This document shows positions 34,806 through 45,268 of a stretch of 64,000 bases of DNA, piece by piece. A model generated the notes under the pieces. The model saw only the letters and a program-made list of their open reading frames with translations, was not told where the DNA came from and ran no database searches. Source of the DNA: Auricularia sp. M13 (lineage: Eukaryota; Basidiomycota; Agaricomycetes; Auriculariales; Auriculariaceae); NCBI GenBank assembly GCA_037042915.1, contig CM073196.1:1240001-1304000 (forward strand), in the 5' to 3' direction. The position numbers and the translations under genes were made by a program. How positions within the stretch are numbered: the first letter of the stretch is position 1; each line of letters opens with the position of its first letter.

Positions 34806-35483
34806 CTAGGACGGTCCTATATCCAAATGAGTTATATGCATGCTCGCAATCGCACAGAGATACGCTGCGCCGGAGAATCGTACAGTGTGCTGGCCTTTCC
34901 TGACGATATCCACCAAACGCTTGAGTTCCATCTATTGACCAATTTAGCATAGGCGAAGATCCAGACTCTGAGTAGTACTTACCGTGGCAGATCCAGGGAT
35001 TTCATCGTTGATCAGCAACTTTGTCCATGGAACGGTGCGAAAGCTATCCATAATGGAGATATCGACAGGGGTATCGCGCAACGCAGAATCTTTCATATAT
35101 TCGAGCCAGAGGCATGCGTCGTCAAAGGTCACCCTCGGGAATGCGTTGAGAATAGTGGAGAGCGCATAGTCTTTGCCGAAATCGCGAGCTTCTTGAGTAA
35201 CCTTACGTGCGAAGGCGTCGCGAGACCACGCGCCGCTCATCCGGATAACCATCCTGTCTTCGTTCCCGCGGACAGATTCATCACTCGATATGGTACCTGA
35301 GTCGGACTCCGAGGTCTGCGCAAGTGTGAGCCTCTGTGCTCCGCACAATTTGTGTCATACAGAAGAGGACACCTCCATAGGTACATAGTCGGTAGACTCG
35401 GAGTACATCCCGGGAAAAGCGCCGACCGTATCCTCAGCTGTCTCTGAGGACTGCTGCTTCTGAAAATTTGCCCCAAAGTCCAT
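34806..35483 (-). CDS. Hypothetical protein, three exons, about 193 aa
   Basis: Exons on the minus strand are 35483-35361, 35315-34983 and 34931-34806. Introns of 45 bp (GTATGA to GCGCAG) and 51 bp (GTAAGT to CAATAG) both lie in phase 0. A TATA-like box at 35530-35538 lies about 50 bp upstream, which favours the Met at 35483 over the longer ORF start at 35564. The first exon and the start of the second are acidic and Ser-rich ('SSETAEDTVGAF', 'SESDSGTISSDESV'). The rest looks globular ('AFPRVTFDDACLWLEYMKDS', 'MDSFRTVPWTKLLINDEIPG', 'RLVDIVRKGQHTVRF'). No family was recognised, but gene structure and composition support a real protein. A further 3' exon cannot be excluded. Confidence 0.55.
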
Positions 35484-35529
35484 TGGCGTCGTGTTCTTTC
35501 CAGTCAGAACGTTGCTGAATATGCATGCA

Positions 35530-35538
35530 TTATATAGC
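35530..35538 (-). promoter_or_regulatory. TATA-like box
   Basis: Reads 'ctatataat' on the minus strand, about 50 bp before the start of the three-exon gene at 35483. Confidence 0.4.
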
Positions 35539-35596
35539 AAGCCGGGGCTGCATGACGCCAACAAGGGAACCGTTGACTCGACCGCATCACTGGATG

Positions 35597-35638
35597 GAGT
35601 CAGTGATGCGTCGCACCGAGTCAGTGATGCGTCGCACC
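35597..35638 (+). repeat. 21-bp unit twice
   Basis: Two perfect 21-bp copies in tandem, each beginning 'gagtcagtgatgcg' and ending 'tcgcacc'. Further gtccattatg/accattgtgg-type near-repeats follow to about 35670. They sit between two divergent TATA-bearing genes (35483 minus and 35776 plus), so a regulatory role is conceivable but not shown. Confidence 0.9.
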
Positions 35639-35775
35639 ATTGTGTCCATTATGACCATTGTGGTCATTGTGACTGATTGCGAGTGCCAGACAATATTTGT
35701 CAGCATCACTTGGGTCGTCACTCCCTTATAAGCACATCCAATCGTCGGTCGGCCTCAGAAAACAGTACGCACTCA

Positions 35776-36493
35776 ATGAAGTCGAAGTCGGCTAAGAAGC
35801 GTCGCGGAAGCGTGAGCCTGCGGTGCTACGCTCTCCCTCAAAGCTTGCTGAGACTCCTTGAAGGCCGCGGACCGGTGTGGTGGACGCACGCCCAAGCGAG
35901 TGAGGCTCATTGTTCACACGCCCGAACCAGAATCAAGGTCCCCTGAGCCTGCGATGGTCAGTTTTTTCAGCATGCGAGCTGTCTCAAACGCTCACTTTTC
36001 TTCTCCTGTCAGCCGAAGTTAACAGATTCGAATGAACAGCTTCACGCCCACGAGGACGCCCAAAATGACCTCGACGAGACAGTTTGCACTTCTCAGGACG
36101 CCAAGAGCAACAACAACAACCCGGATGGGCAGGTCTACGAGTCCAACACGGAGCAAGAGTTACCGGTCGGTCTTCTCACCTATTTAGATGCCCATGGAAC
36201 TGAATGAGCATGTCCCTCCCTTTAACCAGGCGCAACACGACACCACGTCTGACCATTCGCATGGTAATCGTGACGGAGATGAGCCGCAAGACAATCGCAT
36301 TCCTGATCAGACGCAAGGCAACCGCGCACCTGACGCATCGCATGCCACACCTGCCCCTTCGTGCAATAATACTATGTCAAATTTCTCGCTCACCATCCTG
36401 AACGGCGCTGAGCAAAACGGCCCCGCCTTTGCACAGCAGCAAGGCTTAGGAATCGCGGTAAGCTTTTCAAAAAGCTTGAGCTACAAAGCCTGA
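35776..36493 (+). CDS. Tentative multi-exon gene, acidic Asn/Asp/Gln-rich protein
   Basis: A TATA-like 'cttataag' at 35724-35731 precedes an ATG at 35776 with a basic start (MKSKSAKKRRGS) ending at a donor-like GTGAGC at 35812. A later exon from 36013, after a pyrimidine-rich 'ttctcctgtcag', reads 'PKLTDSNEQLHAHEDAQND'. The ORF 36188-36493 ('HDTTSDHSHGNRDGDEPQD') follows in another frame. The parts look like one gene with a basic start and a polar, disordered middle, similar in style to the starts of the genes at 39548 and 48164. I could not settle all junctions, and the 3' end is unknown. Confidence 0.35.
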
Positions 36494-39400
36494 CGACACT
36501 GGTGCAGGCAGCTGGCTCACTCGTATTTAACATTTGCATCGGACCAATGTCCGTCAACGAGCTTGTGTTTAATCAGACTACGTGATTGTTAAATGTATAG
36601 CATAACCATAGAAACATTATAATACCATAATGCATTAGGAGCACTGCATTTGCAGGGGACCTAAATGGTCCAAGTGAGCTCGTAGACGACGACGCAGCAG
36701 GGAACACCATCGCTCGGCAGCTACCCTGTTTCCCGGATGTACATTTTGCGTTCAGGCACTGCAAATAAGGAGAGATTTCGTGGAAGCAGATTGCAGCGTA
36801 CCACGAGCAGCAGCGCGCGAGTAATGGCGACTGATAGACCTACAAGTGGGGGCGATGGCGACGATTGGCCAAGAACGTGTATAGTCTATTAGAGTACGCG
36901 ATAAATCACAGCATCCAGAGGATATCATCATGCTCGGGCTTACAGAGACTTGGTCGACGTGGACATCGTCGTGACCGCGACGCTTGATCCAGAGGTCACG
37001 TACTCTGCGAGTACAGGGGAATGGGCGCAATGTCCTTGCAGAGTATATCCGGCGTACCAGATCCGTCTGAGCGACCGCCAATGAGCAAGTCGAGCCTCCG
37101 AACTGCGGCGCCATTCAGAGCTTTATCCTTGCAGAAGGAATGTCCAGGCGTACCAGGGCAGTGTGAGCGGGTGTTGACAAGGTCGACCTCCCTAGCTAAC
37201 GCGCTAAGCCTCTGCGTGCGATGGCGTCAGCGTGAATGCAATACAAGTATACCGGTTAGTGCGAGTAACGGTGCACCCCAAGAAGGCAGCGAGGCGCGCC
37301 ACGGCCAGTCAAAAGTGGAGCACGTACGGCCACTGAGTGCGGGGTGACCCAATACCACAGCAAAATGATAAGGATGCAGCCGTAGAATAAGAAGCATAAA
37401 TTAGTTTGCACACACTCGGCAATATCGAAAGAAGGCCTGGGAGGAACTGGGAGGAAGCGGGACAAACTGCCAGTGAAGAAGACGAGGTGGCCGACAGAAA
37501 AAGAGAGCGAGCAAGAGAACAGAGAGAGCTTACTTACTCGTGACTTGTCACAGCCAGAGAGATGCCCGGCATGCCTCGTCATCGCGTCGGTGCCCCTTCC
37601 GCCCATAGCGCTGTTGACCCTGCGGAAGCGCGCGCTCGCCAATGGGTGCAAGCACGGGGTGACGTTGTCGCGTTCGTCGCCGAGGATGAATCGGCTTCCT
37701 GAGCGCGGACGGCGCGCCGGAACGATGGAAAAGCGAGCCCAAATAGGTGCAAGCCGGAATGAGCGTCGGCGAGAAAGATTGGGCGATGGAACGTGCGGGC
37801 GGCAAAGAATGAGGCGCAGGAGGGCCGAAGAACACAGCGTCCTGCTCAAGCGTTGTGGACGCGTCGGGCTCTGAGTGCCCAAGCCTAGCACGAGCATCCT
37901 GCCGGCGCGCCTCAGACTGGAGCTGCCAGTGCGCAATGCATGAAGCGACGCGCGGCAAAGAACTTAATGTACTCCAGGCAAATGAGTTGTCTTCGCTCCG
38001 TCGCGAGTCTGCGACGCTGAGCATGGTGCATTGGAAATGAACGGTCCGGACATAGAGGTTTACGGCGGCGATGTGTCTCGGAAGAGAGTGCGAGCTACGC
38101 CGCCACAAGCTTCACGGTGCTCGCGCCGGCATTGTGAGCCCGCTGACGACCATTTCTACCCGTAGCTGTCGGCGGGTACGCCTATCCGTCGTGTGCGGAA
38201 GGCGGCCAAGGCGCACTCAGCACGCGTCAAGACGGCGTCCGCGGGAGAGTGCAGCACCGTCGTCCCGGGAAACTGGGGCGAACGTTGACGGCGGAAGACC
38301 CGTTCGCGTCTGCGTCGCGCTTCGCTTCATGCTACAGCGAGTAACTGCGCTCAGTGCGTGAGCGCGGAAAGTTTGGCGAGCTGCAGAATGGCTGTGCTTT
38401 GCCGCGGAGGGCGCGCCAAGGGGTTCGATGGAACGGTTGGGACGGAGGTCGAGGCAGACGGCAGAGACGGAGTGTGGCATCAGCGAGCGGACCCGCGCTG
38501 CGTCTTGGACGTGGACTCTGTGGCAGCGGGCACCTCGGCCGTCTTCGGCAAGTACTCGCTCTGCACCAAGAGCGCGTCAGCAGGACTGCGAGGGACCCAC
38601 TTCACGACCCCGAGGCGAGGCAAACAAAAAATCACTCACGGAAATCGCGCTGCGGCGTGAAGCTTGAAGCTCGGGGCTCATAACGCTTGGCACTGCGTCC
38701 CCCTCGGTCGAAGCCGCGCCCCCGACTAGAGTAGGATGAGCGGGCTGAGCGCGTCGTTGGACGTCGGATCACAGAACATCGTGGAGAACTGCGGCTGCTA
38801 TCGCACCAAGTAGTGAGCACAAGACTCGCAGGTCAATGACGTTTGGACATACCGCGGGCGGCGCACCGGAAACGGCGAGTAACAGCGAGCAGTGTCGAGC
38901 AGTGGCCGATGGTCACTGGTGTAAGAGCGCACTCTGCCACGTGCCGACAGTGTCGAGGAACAGCGGTGAGCAATAGAACCGCCAGCGCAGCTCGAGGCGT
39001 ACCAGTGTACCATGCGCCGCAATCTGCTTGCTTGCCATTGAAGGCCTGTGGCCTGTGTTGATGCCGCAGGGTCCCGGACGCGAGAGAACTGGATGATTTC
39101 ACGGAAAATACTTCTGTCGCACAGGAAATGTGAGCACGATGGCTAGCGAACGCAGGTCCATCGAGCGTGTCTCCGCCTAAGCTGTACATACGTCACAGCG
39201 AGAAGGCATTGAGCGTCGCTACTGGCCAGGATTGCTTTCGTCAGCAACGTACTGTGCCCGGTCCATCGCGAGAACCTGCGCTTGCACAAGGCCCTTTCGA
39301 CTGATAGCCGAAATCCATTCCGCCAGTGGCCTGAGGTGCAGTAGCTCAAAGTCACGCGAGGAGGCCGCAAGCGCCAGTGCGGTGGTCGGATGCTGAATTG

Positions 39401-39547
39401 GGCGGATATCGCCGAAGCAAATCGAGGAGTCACGCAGTGACTGCCAATTGTCACAATGGCCGCGACGACTGCAAGGCACGTGTTCTGCTACTTAAGCTGG
39501 TAGAATGTTGCTCATGACTGCGTTAATCCTGACATCCCTCAGCTTCC
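36494..39547. other. Gene-poor; very decayed satellite-like DNA at about 36940-39210
   Basis: Short words of the satellite type recur at irregular spacing ('ggcgtaccag' near 37049 and 37148, 'ggacataccgcgg' near 38847, 'gaggcgtaccagtg' near 38994). This suggests old array remnants. Overlapping ORFs on both strands at 37256-38108 and 38354-38680 have no domain. 36494-36940 holds nothing recognised. Confidence 0.4.
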
Positions 39548-42500
39548 ATGCCCATACATATCAACCCGAAGCGTGCACACGATGAAGCCATGGCCGATTA
39601 CTCGCTAGCCGAGCTCCTACGGTCTCCCAAAAGACCTCGCTATTCCTCGGATAGCCCTGATGGGGGCCACGCCACAATAGGTGAAAATTTAACTGAAATA
39701 TGGTCCAGCCATCCAGCACAGACAGCACGTGACTTGCAATATTCGAAATTTTTTTCAGGCTGACTTCTCTAAGGTGTCGGCGACTGCTGCGATGAGTCAA
39801 AGAAGCGGTCAGGACCCGGGCGTCTTCGACAGCCAACCTCTCACCGAGGTGAGCTCGTATCTAGGACCTTCACAAACACATGACCCACTCCATCACGATG
39901 TTCCAGGAGGCCACCAGCAGTGCCTTCGCGGAGCATGTTGAGCTTCCTACGGCTTCTCAAGCTCGCAACGAGCCTGAACGGATGGCATCACCACAGGCAC
40001 ACTCCCCATCCACACCTGCCATGGTACATAGCGATCGAGAAGTTGAGAATTTGCTCCAACCTCCGCCTTACCCATGGGGATTTTCCCCGCCTGTGGGTCG
40101 TATATCCGAATTTCCAGCGAACAGTTCAGTACCTACGAGCATCCCAGGCCTAGATACTTTCAGGTAAGGGTCCAAGAAGATTGATTCGCTTTGGTGGCTA
40201 AAACTGCATCTCCATAGTTTTGAGCTAGCAGCTCCTGTGCGTATGACCGTAAAGGCATCATCTTTCACGCCTCTAAGACGCGTAGAATCAGAACAACGTC
40301 ATTCTTCCCGGTATAGAGACCATCACATCGCAAATTCCTTTGTCCAGCCGCTCGCGAACTCAGTCGCGAGACTTACCACGTCAAAGGAGGAATCTCATCA
40401 GCAAGCGACCGCCTCCTATTTCTCTTGAGGTAATGCCAATTTAATCATCTTTAGCCTCGCTGATCGTTCTTCCAAGCCCGCGAGTGCTCCAAACCTCAAC
40501 TCGAGCACATATGGGCTGAGCACAGTTGGAGAGCAAATTGAGATGCAGCAACATCATGCTACTAGTGTACGTAGATCCAGATGCAAGCTTACTCTCTGCT
40601 CAGTGCTTCACGCAGAGTACAAGTCAGAACATGGTGCTGTCCCCAAGTTCGCCTCCAGGACAGAGCGATGCCAGTCAAGTATCCAGATTTTTTCAGAATC
40701 AAGGATGCCCGGACCAAGCCCGAGAATCCGTGTCTCCGCATGACGCCCCCGCCAGAGAGACACCGATGCAGCAACGTAACAGCCCGATGCAGTCCCGCTT
40801 CTTACCGACTCGGCCGCCATCGGTATTCAGTGATGTGCGTTATTCTGTTCGCTGTCGCGATGTCTCATCAACCTTGACGACAGCGACCCGCTGACGCTGG
40901 AACGTGGACGGGACAGGATCACGTGGCTAGTCTTTCGCACATGGGGACTTCGCGCCGACCGTCCGTGCATTCCTCGTCTGCGCACCCAACTCAGCAGCAT
41001 GCAAACACCGTTTCACCAAGAAATCAGCCCGACCCGAGCCACTCAACAGAATACTCTCCGTCGCCGCGGGCAGCTCTGTCTCCGCATGACGCCCCCGCCA
41101 GAGAGTCGCCGATGCAGCAATGTGCGAGCAGCCCGATGCAGTCCCGCTTCTTACCGACTCGCCCGCCATCGGTATTCAGCGATGTGCGTTATTCTGTTCG
41201 CTGTCGCGATGTCTCATTAACCTTGACTACAGCGACCCGCTGACGCTGGAACGTGGACGGGACAGGATCACGTGACTAGTCTTTCGCACATGGGGACTTC
41301 GCGCCGACCGTCCGTGCATTCCTCGTCTGCGCACCCAACTCAGCAGCATACAAACGCCGTTTCACCACGAAATCAGCCCGACCCGAGCCACTCAACAGGA
41401 TACTCTCCGTCGCCGCGGGCAGCTCTGTCTCCGCATGACGGCCCGGCCAGAGAGTCGCCGATGCAGCAATGTGCGAGCAGCCCGATGCAGTCCCGCTTCT
41501 TACCGACTCGCCCGCCATCGGTATTCAGCGATGTGCGTTATTCTGTTCGCTGTCGCGATGTCTCATTAACCTTGACTACAGCGACCCGCTGACGCTGGAA
41601 CGTGGACGGGACGGGATCACGTGGCTAGTCTTTCGCACATGGGGACTTCGCGCCGACCGTCCGTGCATTCCTCTGCGCACCCAACTCAGCAGCATGCAAA
41701 CGCCGTTTCACCAAGAAATCAGCCCGACCCGAGCCACTCAACAGGATACTCTCCGTCGCCGCGGGCAGCTCTGTCTCCGCATGACGGCCCGGCCAGAGAG
41801 TCGCCGATGCAGCAATGTGCGAGCAGCCCGATGCAGTCCCGCTTCTTACCGACTCGCCCGCCATCGGTATACAGCGATGTGCGTTATTCTGTTCACTGTT
41901 GCGATGTCTCATTAACCTTGACTACAGCGACCCGCTGACGCTGGAACGTGGGGAATGGAGCAACAGGCACGTATTTCGCAAATGAGAACCCCGCACCAAT
42001 GTCCTTTGCACTCTTGGCCTGACTAACTCACAGGAGCGTACGAACCCGGTCTCTTCATCGTTTGTACTGCGCTCAAGACCGGCAACTCCGTCTCGGCAGG
42101 ATGACCCTGTTAGGGAGCCGCCGTTGTATCAGCATGCGAACAACCCCCCTCATCCTATCCTTCTACCATCTCTCCCGCCGCAGGTATCCAACGACGTACG
42201 CTAATCCGTTCGCTCTTGCGCTGTCTCATCACTCTTGACCACAGCGACCTGCTGATGCCGGAGCACAGCAATCGCCTGCTAATGCCTCGTCTGCACATCA
42301 AGGCCTCCAGGCATCTCAACAGAACCAACGTCGGGCGATATCACCCCTGCCGACTCGTGAGCGGGCGTCTGGTTCTATCCAGCTACCTCCGCGCAGCGGC
42401 ATGCCGCTTTACCGATCCGAGAGCGTACGTTCGATACCGAACGTTTTGTCTCCGCTTCCGCCGCTGCTGTCGTCAAATGCATCCGACGCTGTAAGTGAGC

Positions 42501-44711
42501 GATCGGTGCTGGTAGCTGCTGATAATTAATCTCAGCTGCGACCATCCGCTCATACGGCGATGCATGCGAAGCAAATGAGGCACTCTCAAACTCAGAGTTC
42601 CCACATACTTCCTCAACCTGGGCACGTGGTACGTAAGAACATTGCTTCGTGAAATGACTCACGTAGTATCATTCTAAGGGAATGGCTCAGCCTCCCGCCC
42701 GGACCAGCGACCCACAACGACGCCCCCCAAATCAGCCTGCGACATCGACTTCACGACGCGATAATTTGCAATCGAGACGGTCGTCTTCGGTTTACACAGT
42801 AGGGCGTACAGTCCGATATCCGAAATCTGGTGGTTGACTGATATTGTTAGGCACAGCTGAACGGCGAGGCTGAATCCCTTGGGTTTAGACGCGGCGACCC
42901 CAATATTCTCAATGAGGTAGGTGGTCGTATGGAGACAGTGATGCTGATGCCAATTCTCGGCGATAGCCATCGACTTCACAGAGGCCAGCCTCCAACGAAG
43001 ATTTCGTGTCGCGGCTGGCGCCCGCGGCTACTGAGGACATATCCCCTAGACAGGCACATTTGACCTCCAGAAATCGCTCCTCGGGGCGGCGCTCGTTTAC
43101 AACGTCGCGGTCGAATAACAATCAATCCGATGCTGCTCCTAATGGTATGGATGTGGATTCAGACAACACACCTCATATCCGGGGCCATGAGGATGTGAGT
43201 TTGCTTCACTTCGGACTAGGTTCAGTAGTTTATTTATATTTGCATTAGGATATTCCCATGGGCGATGAAGACCCATTGATTGAACAGCCTACGACAACTG
43301 CCACAGGAGCTCGCGGCTCCCGGGTAGACCAAGACCACGTGAGAGCTTGTCACTGCGTCCTTTATTCGCCGTTAACGCAGTTCCCAGGATGCTGTGAGAA
43401 CCCGACTCATTCAAGCTCAGATCGCTGCAAGTTCTGCTTCAGGTGTTCACCCTGAAAATCATCATATTGCCGGGAGTCGATCGAGCGAGCATGTTCCCGA
43501 CATTAGCAATGGCCCTATCCCGGTACCTGGAAGATAGTATTTGACATGCACGCTTCTGACCACGTAGTCTCAGCCTCATGACAACGCATACGTTCGCCCC
43601 GTCAGTGACTGTCAACTTTCAGGCCAGCGCGTTATTAACAACGAACGCCTAGATGCGTTCCGGAACTCGTCGGCGCAAGCGAGCGCATCCTCCAGACTTT
43701 GCGGACTTCAATCTTCCACACAACCGGAAGCGTATGGAGGAGCAGTTCAAGCGTCTTCATGTACGTTTCACGTTGACCTAGTCATTGCTTTCTTTAACTC
43801 GTAGCTGCGACCAAGCGCACAGTGAGGGAACTTATGCGTAAACTGCTCGGTTTTCAACCGAAAAAAGTTATGCTTCGGCGCCCCAATCCGCCTGCCGAAA
43901 TCGACGACATTGCCGCCTTTCTGGGCGGCGGCCCGGGACCAAATTTGACCTTTCTTCAGCTTGACCTAGTCACAACAGCGGATGGGAAGCAGTCGCACTG
44001 GAATATCGCTGCAGGAACTCTTTTTGCCAACATGTTCTTGGAGAAAATCGATGGCCTCAACTTCCCCGATGCTGCATTCAACGACGCACATATCTCTGTC
44101 AAGACGATCCGGAATCTATTCCTCGACAAGATTAGATACTTCTCAGGGTTATATCAAGACCTTTACTTCCCTCTCGCCGCACAAGAGGCCTATTACATGA
44201 GGTCCTTCCATCGCCGAACAAGTCGGCGCTCCAAGGTGGGTGCTCTGCCAATGGGGCTTCATAGCTGGTACTGATGACGCCTAAGCTCAAGGAACTGCGC
44301 GACCGGGTGTGCGACGAGACCCTGCCCTCATTTGCGCCAATCATGCAGCTCGTCGACGATGAGATGATCAGTGATGATGAGACCGATGCGGAGCATTCCC
44401 AGCCCGGCATTAAGGTCTTCCGGCGAATCGAGAAAAGTTGGGTGAACCCTGAGATGACATTGATCTTTCATATGCTGGTGGACATTCATCTCAACGAATG
44501 CAATGCATTCAACGAACAAGGGGCAGGGACTCCGTTCCGCCAGCGTATCAACCACCCTCCGGCGAGGTGCGTCGATACAGACGTCGTTGTCGGTTTACCC
44601 AAGAACTTTTACAACGCCTCGTGGTTGGCAACTCTATCGCTCGAAGAACGCAAGGATCTCCGGCTTGAGCAGGCCGTGAACCTCGAGCCTTTCCTATCAA
44701 ACATCCGGTGA
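39548..44711 (+). CDS. Large multi-exon gene of a basidiomycete-expanded family of unknown function, about 20 exons
   Basis: Phase-compatible exons, with introns of 42-65 bp and one of 155 bp: 40455-40566, 40616-40834, 40884-41183, 41233-41532, 41582-41878, 42034-42195, 42245-42490, 42536-42628, 42679-42798, 42851-42916, 42982-43194, 43249-43338, 43388-43522, 43574-43760, 43805-44235 and 44286-44711, giving about 1131 aa. Upstream exons 39759-39848, 39907-40163 and 40218 onward are likely. The junctions near 39680 and 40429-40454 do not fit cleanly, so a frameshift or another exon is possible. The N-terminal and middle parts are Ser/Pro/Gln-rich and disordered; a first exon starting MPIHINPKRAHDEAM has a 'PKRPR' nuclear-signal-like motif. 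The last two exons are globular, with 'RTVRELMRKLLGF', 'MISDDETDAEH' and 'VVGLPKNFYNASWLATLS'. This order of blocks recalls a family amplified in Agaricomycetes, without known function. Confidence 0.75.
40884..41927 (+). repeat. Three near-identical exon+intron units (period 349 bp)
   Basis: Units 40884-41232, 41233-41581 and 41582-41927 each consist of a 300, 300 or 297-bp exon plus a 49-bp intron (GTGCGT to ACAG with CCTTGAC upstream). They differ by only a few bases. A diverged half-unit precedes (40616-40883), and diverged units follow (41928-42244 and beyond), with the same intron ends. Confidence 0.92.
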
Positions 44712-45268
44712 GCATTTCACTTATGAATTACCGCAACGGAAAGCCAACAAAGCATAGACGTCGGAAATGTTGTAGCAACAACATTCAGCGTGATTGACCA
44801 GCGGTTCCGGGATATACGGATACCACGCATTCTTACATTGTAATTACGCCTATATACTCTGGAACATCACCCTTTGCGGTTCTGTAACTGGTGGTGCACT
44901 AAATTGAAGAAGCCAAAGCGCAGTAGGCCGCCTCAACGCAAGATCGGCGGGCGATGAGTCGGAAATTTCGACACGACAGTTAGCCTCAGCACCCCATGAG
45001 ATACTTTTAGGAAGACCGATTCGGGGTCTCGGTCATTGTATATGATACTTCCCGGAGCCATAGAACATACGTGACGGTTGACGCGTCGGTAAGGCGCCGC
45101 GGTAGCGGCGGCGACGCGCGCGCAGGTCGCTATCCCAGGTGCTGTCCTCCCAGGTATCTACGTCCTCGCGTATATTCCAGCGTGAAAATGCCGCAGAATT
45201 ATGTGCGACCCACGTTCTCAGCGCTTCCGGCAGCCTCAAGGCTGAAAATCAGGTGAGGACGGTCGGCT
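44712..45268. other. Intergenic, nothing recognised
   Basis: Short AT-rich then GC-rich spacer between the 20-exon gene and the second F-box gene. A short satellite-like 'gtaaggcgccgcgg..cggcgacgcgcgcg' stretch occurs near 45088. Confidence 0.4.

Noticed and set aside
37256-38108. Antisense pair of 226- and 186-aa ORFs
   Set aside because: Both are low complexity and overlap decayed satellite; no family resemblance.
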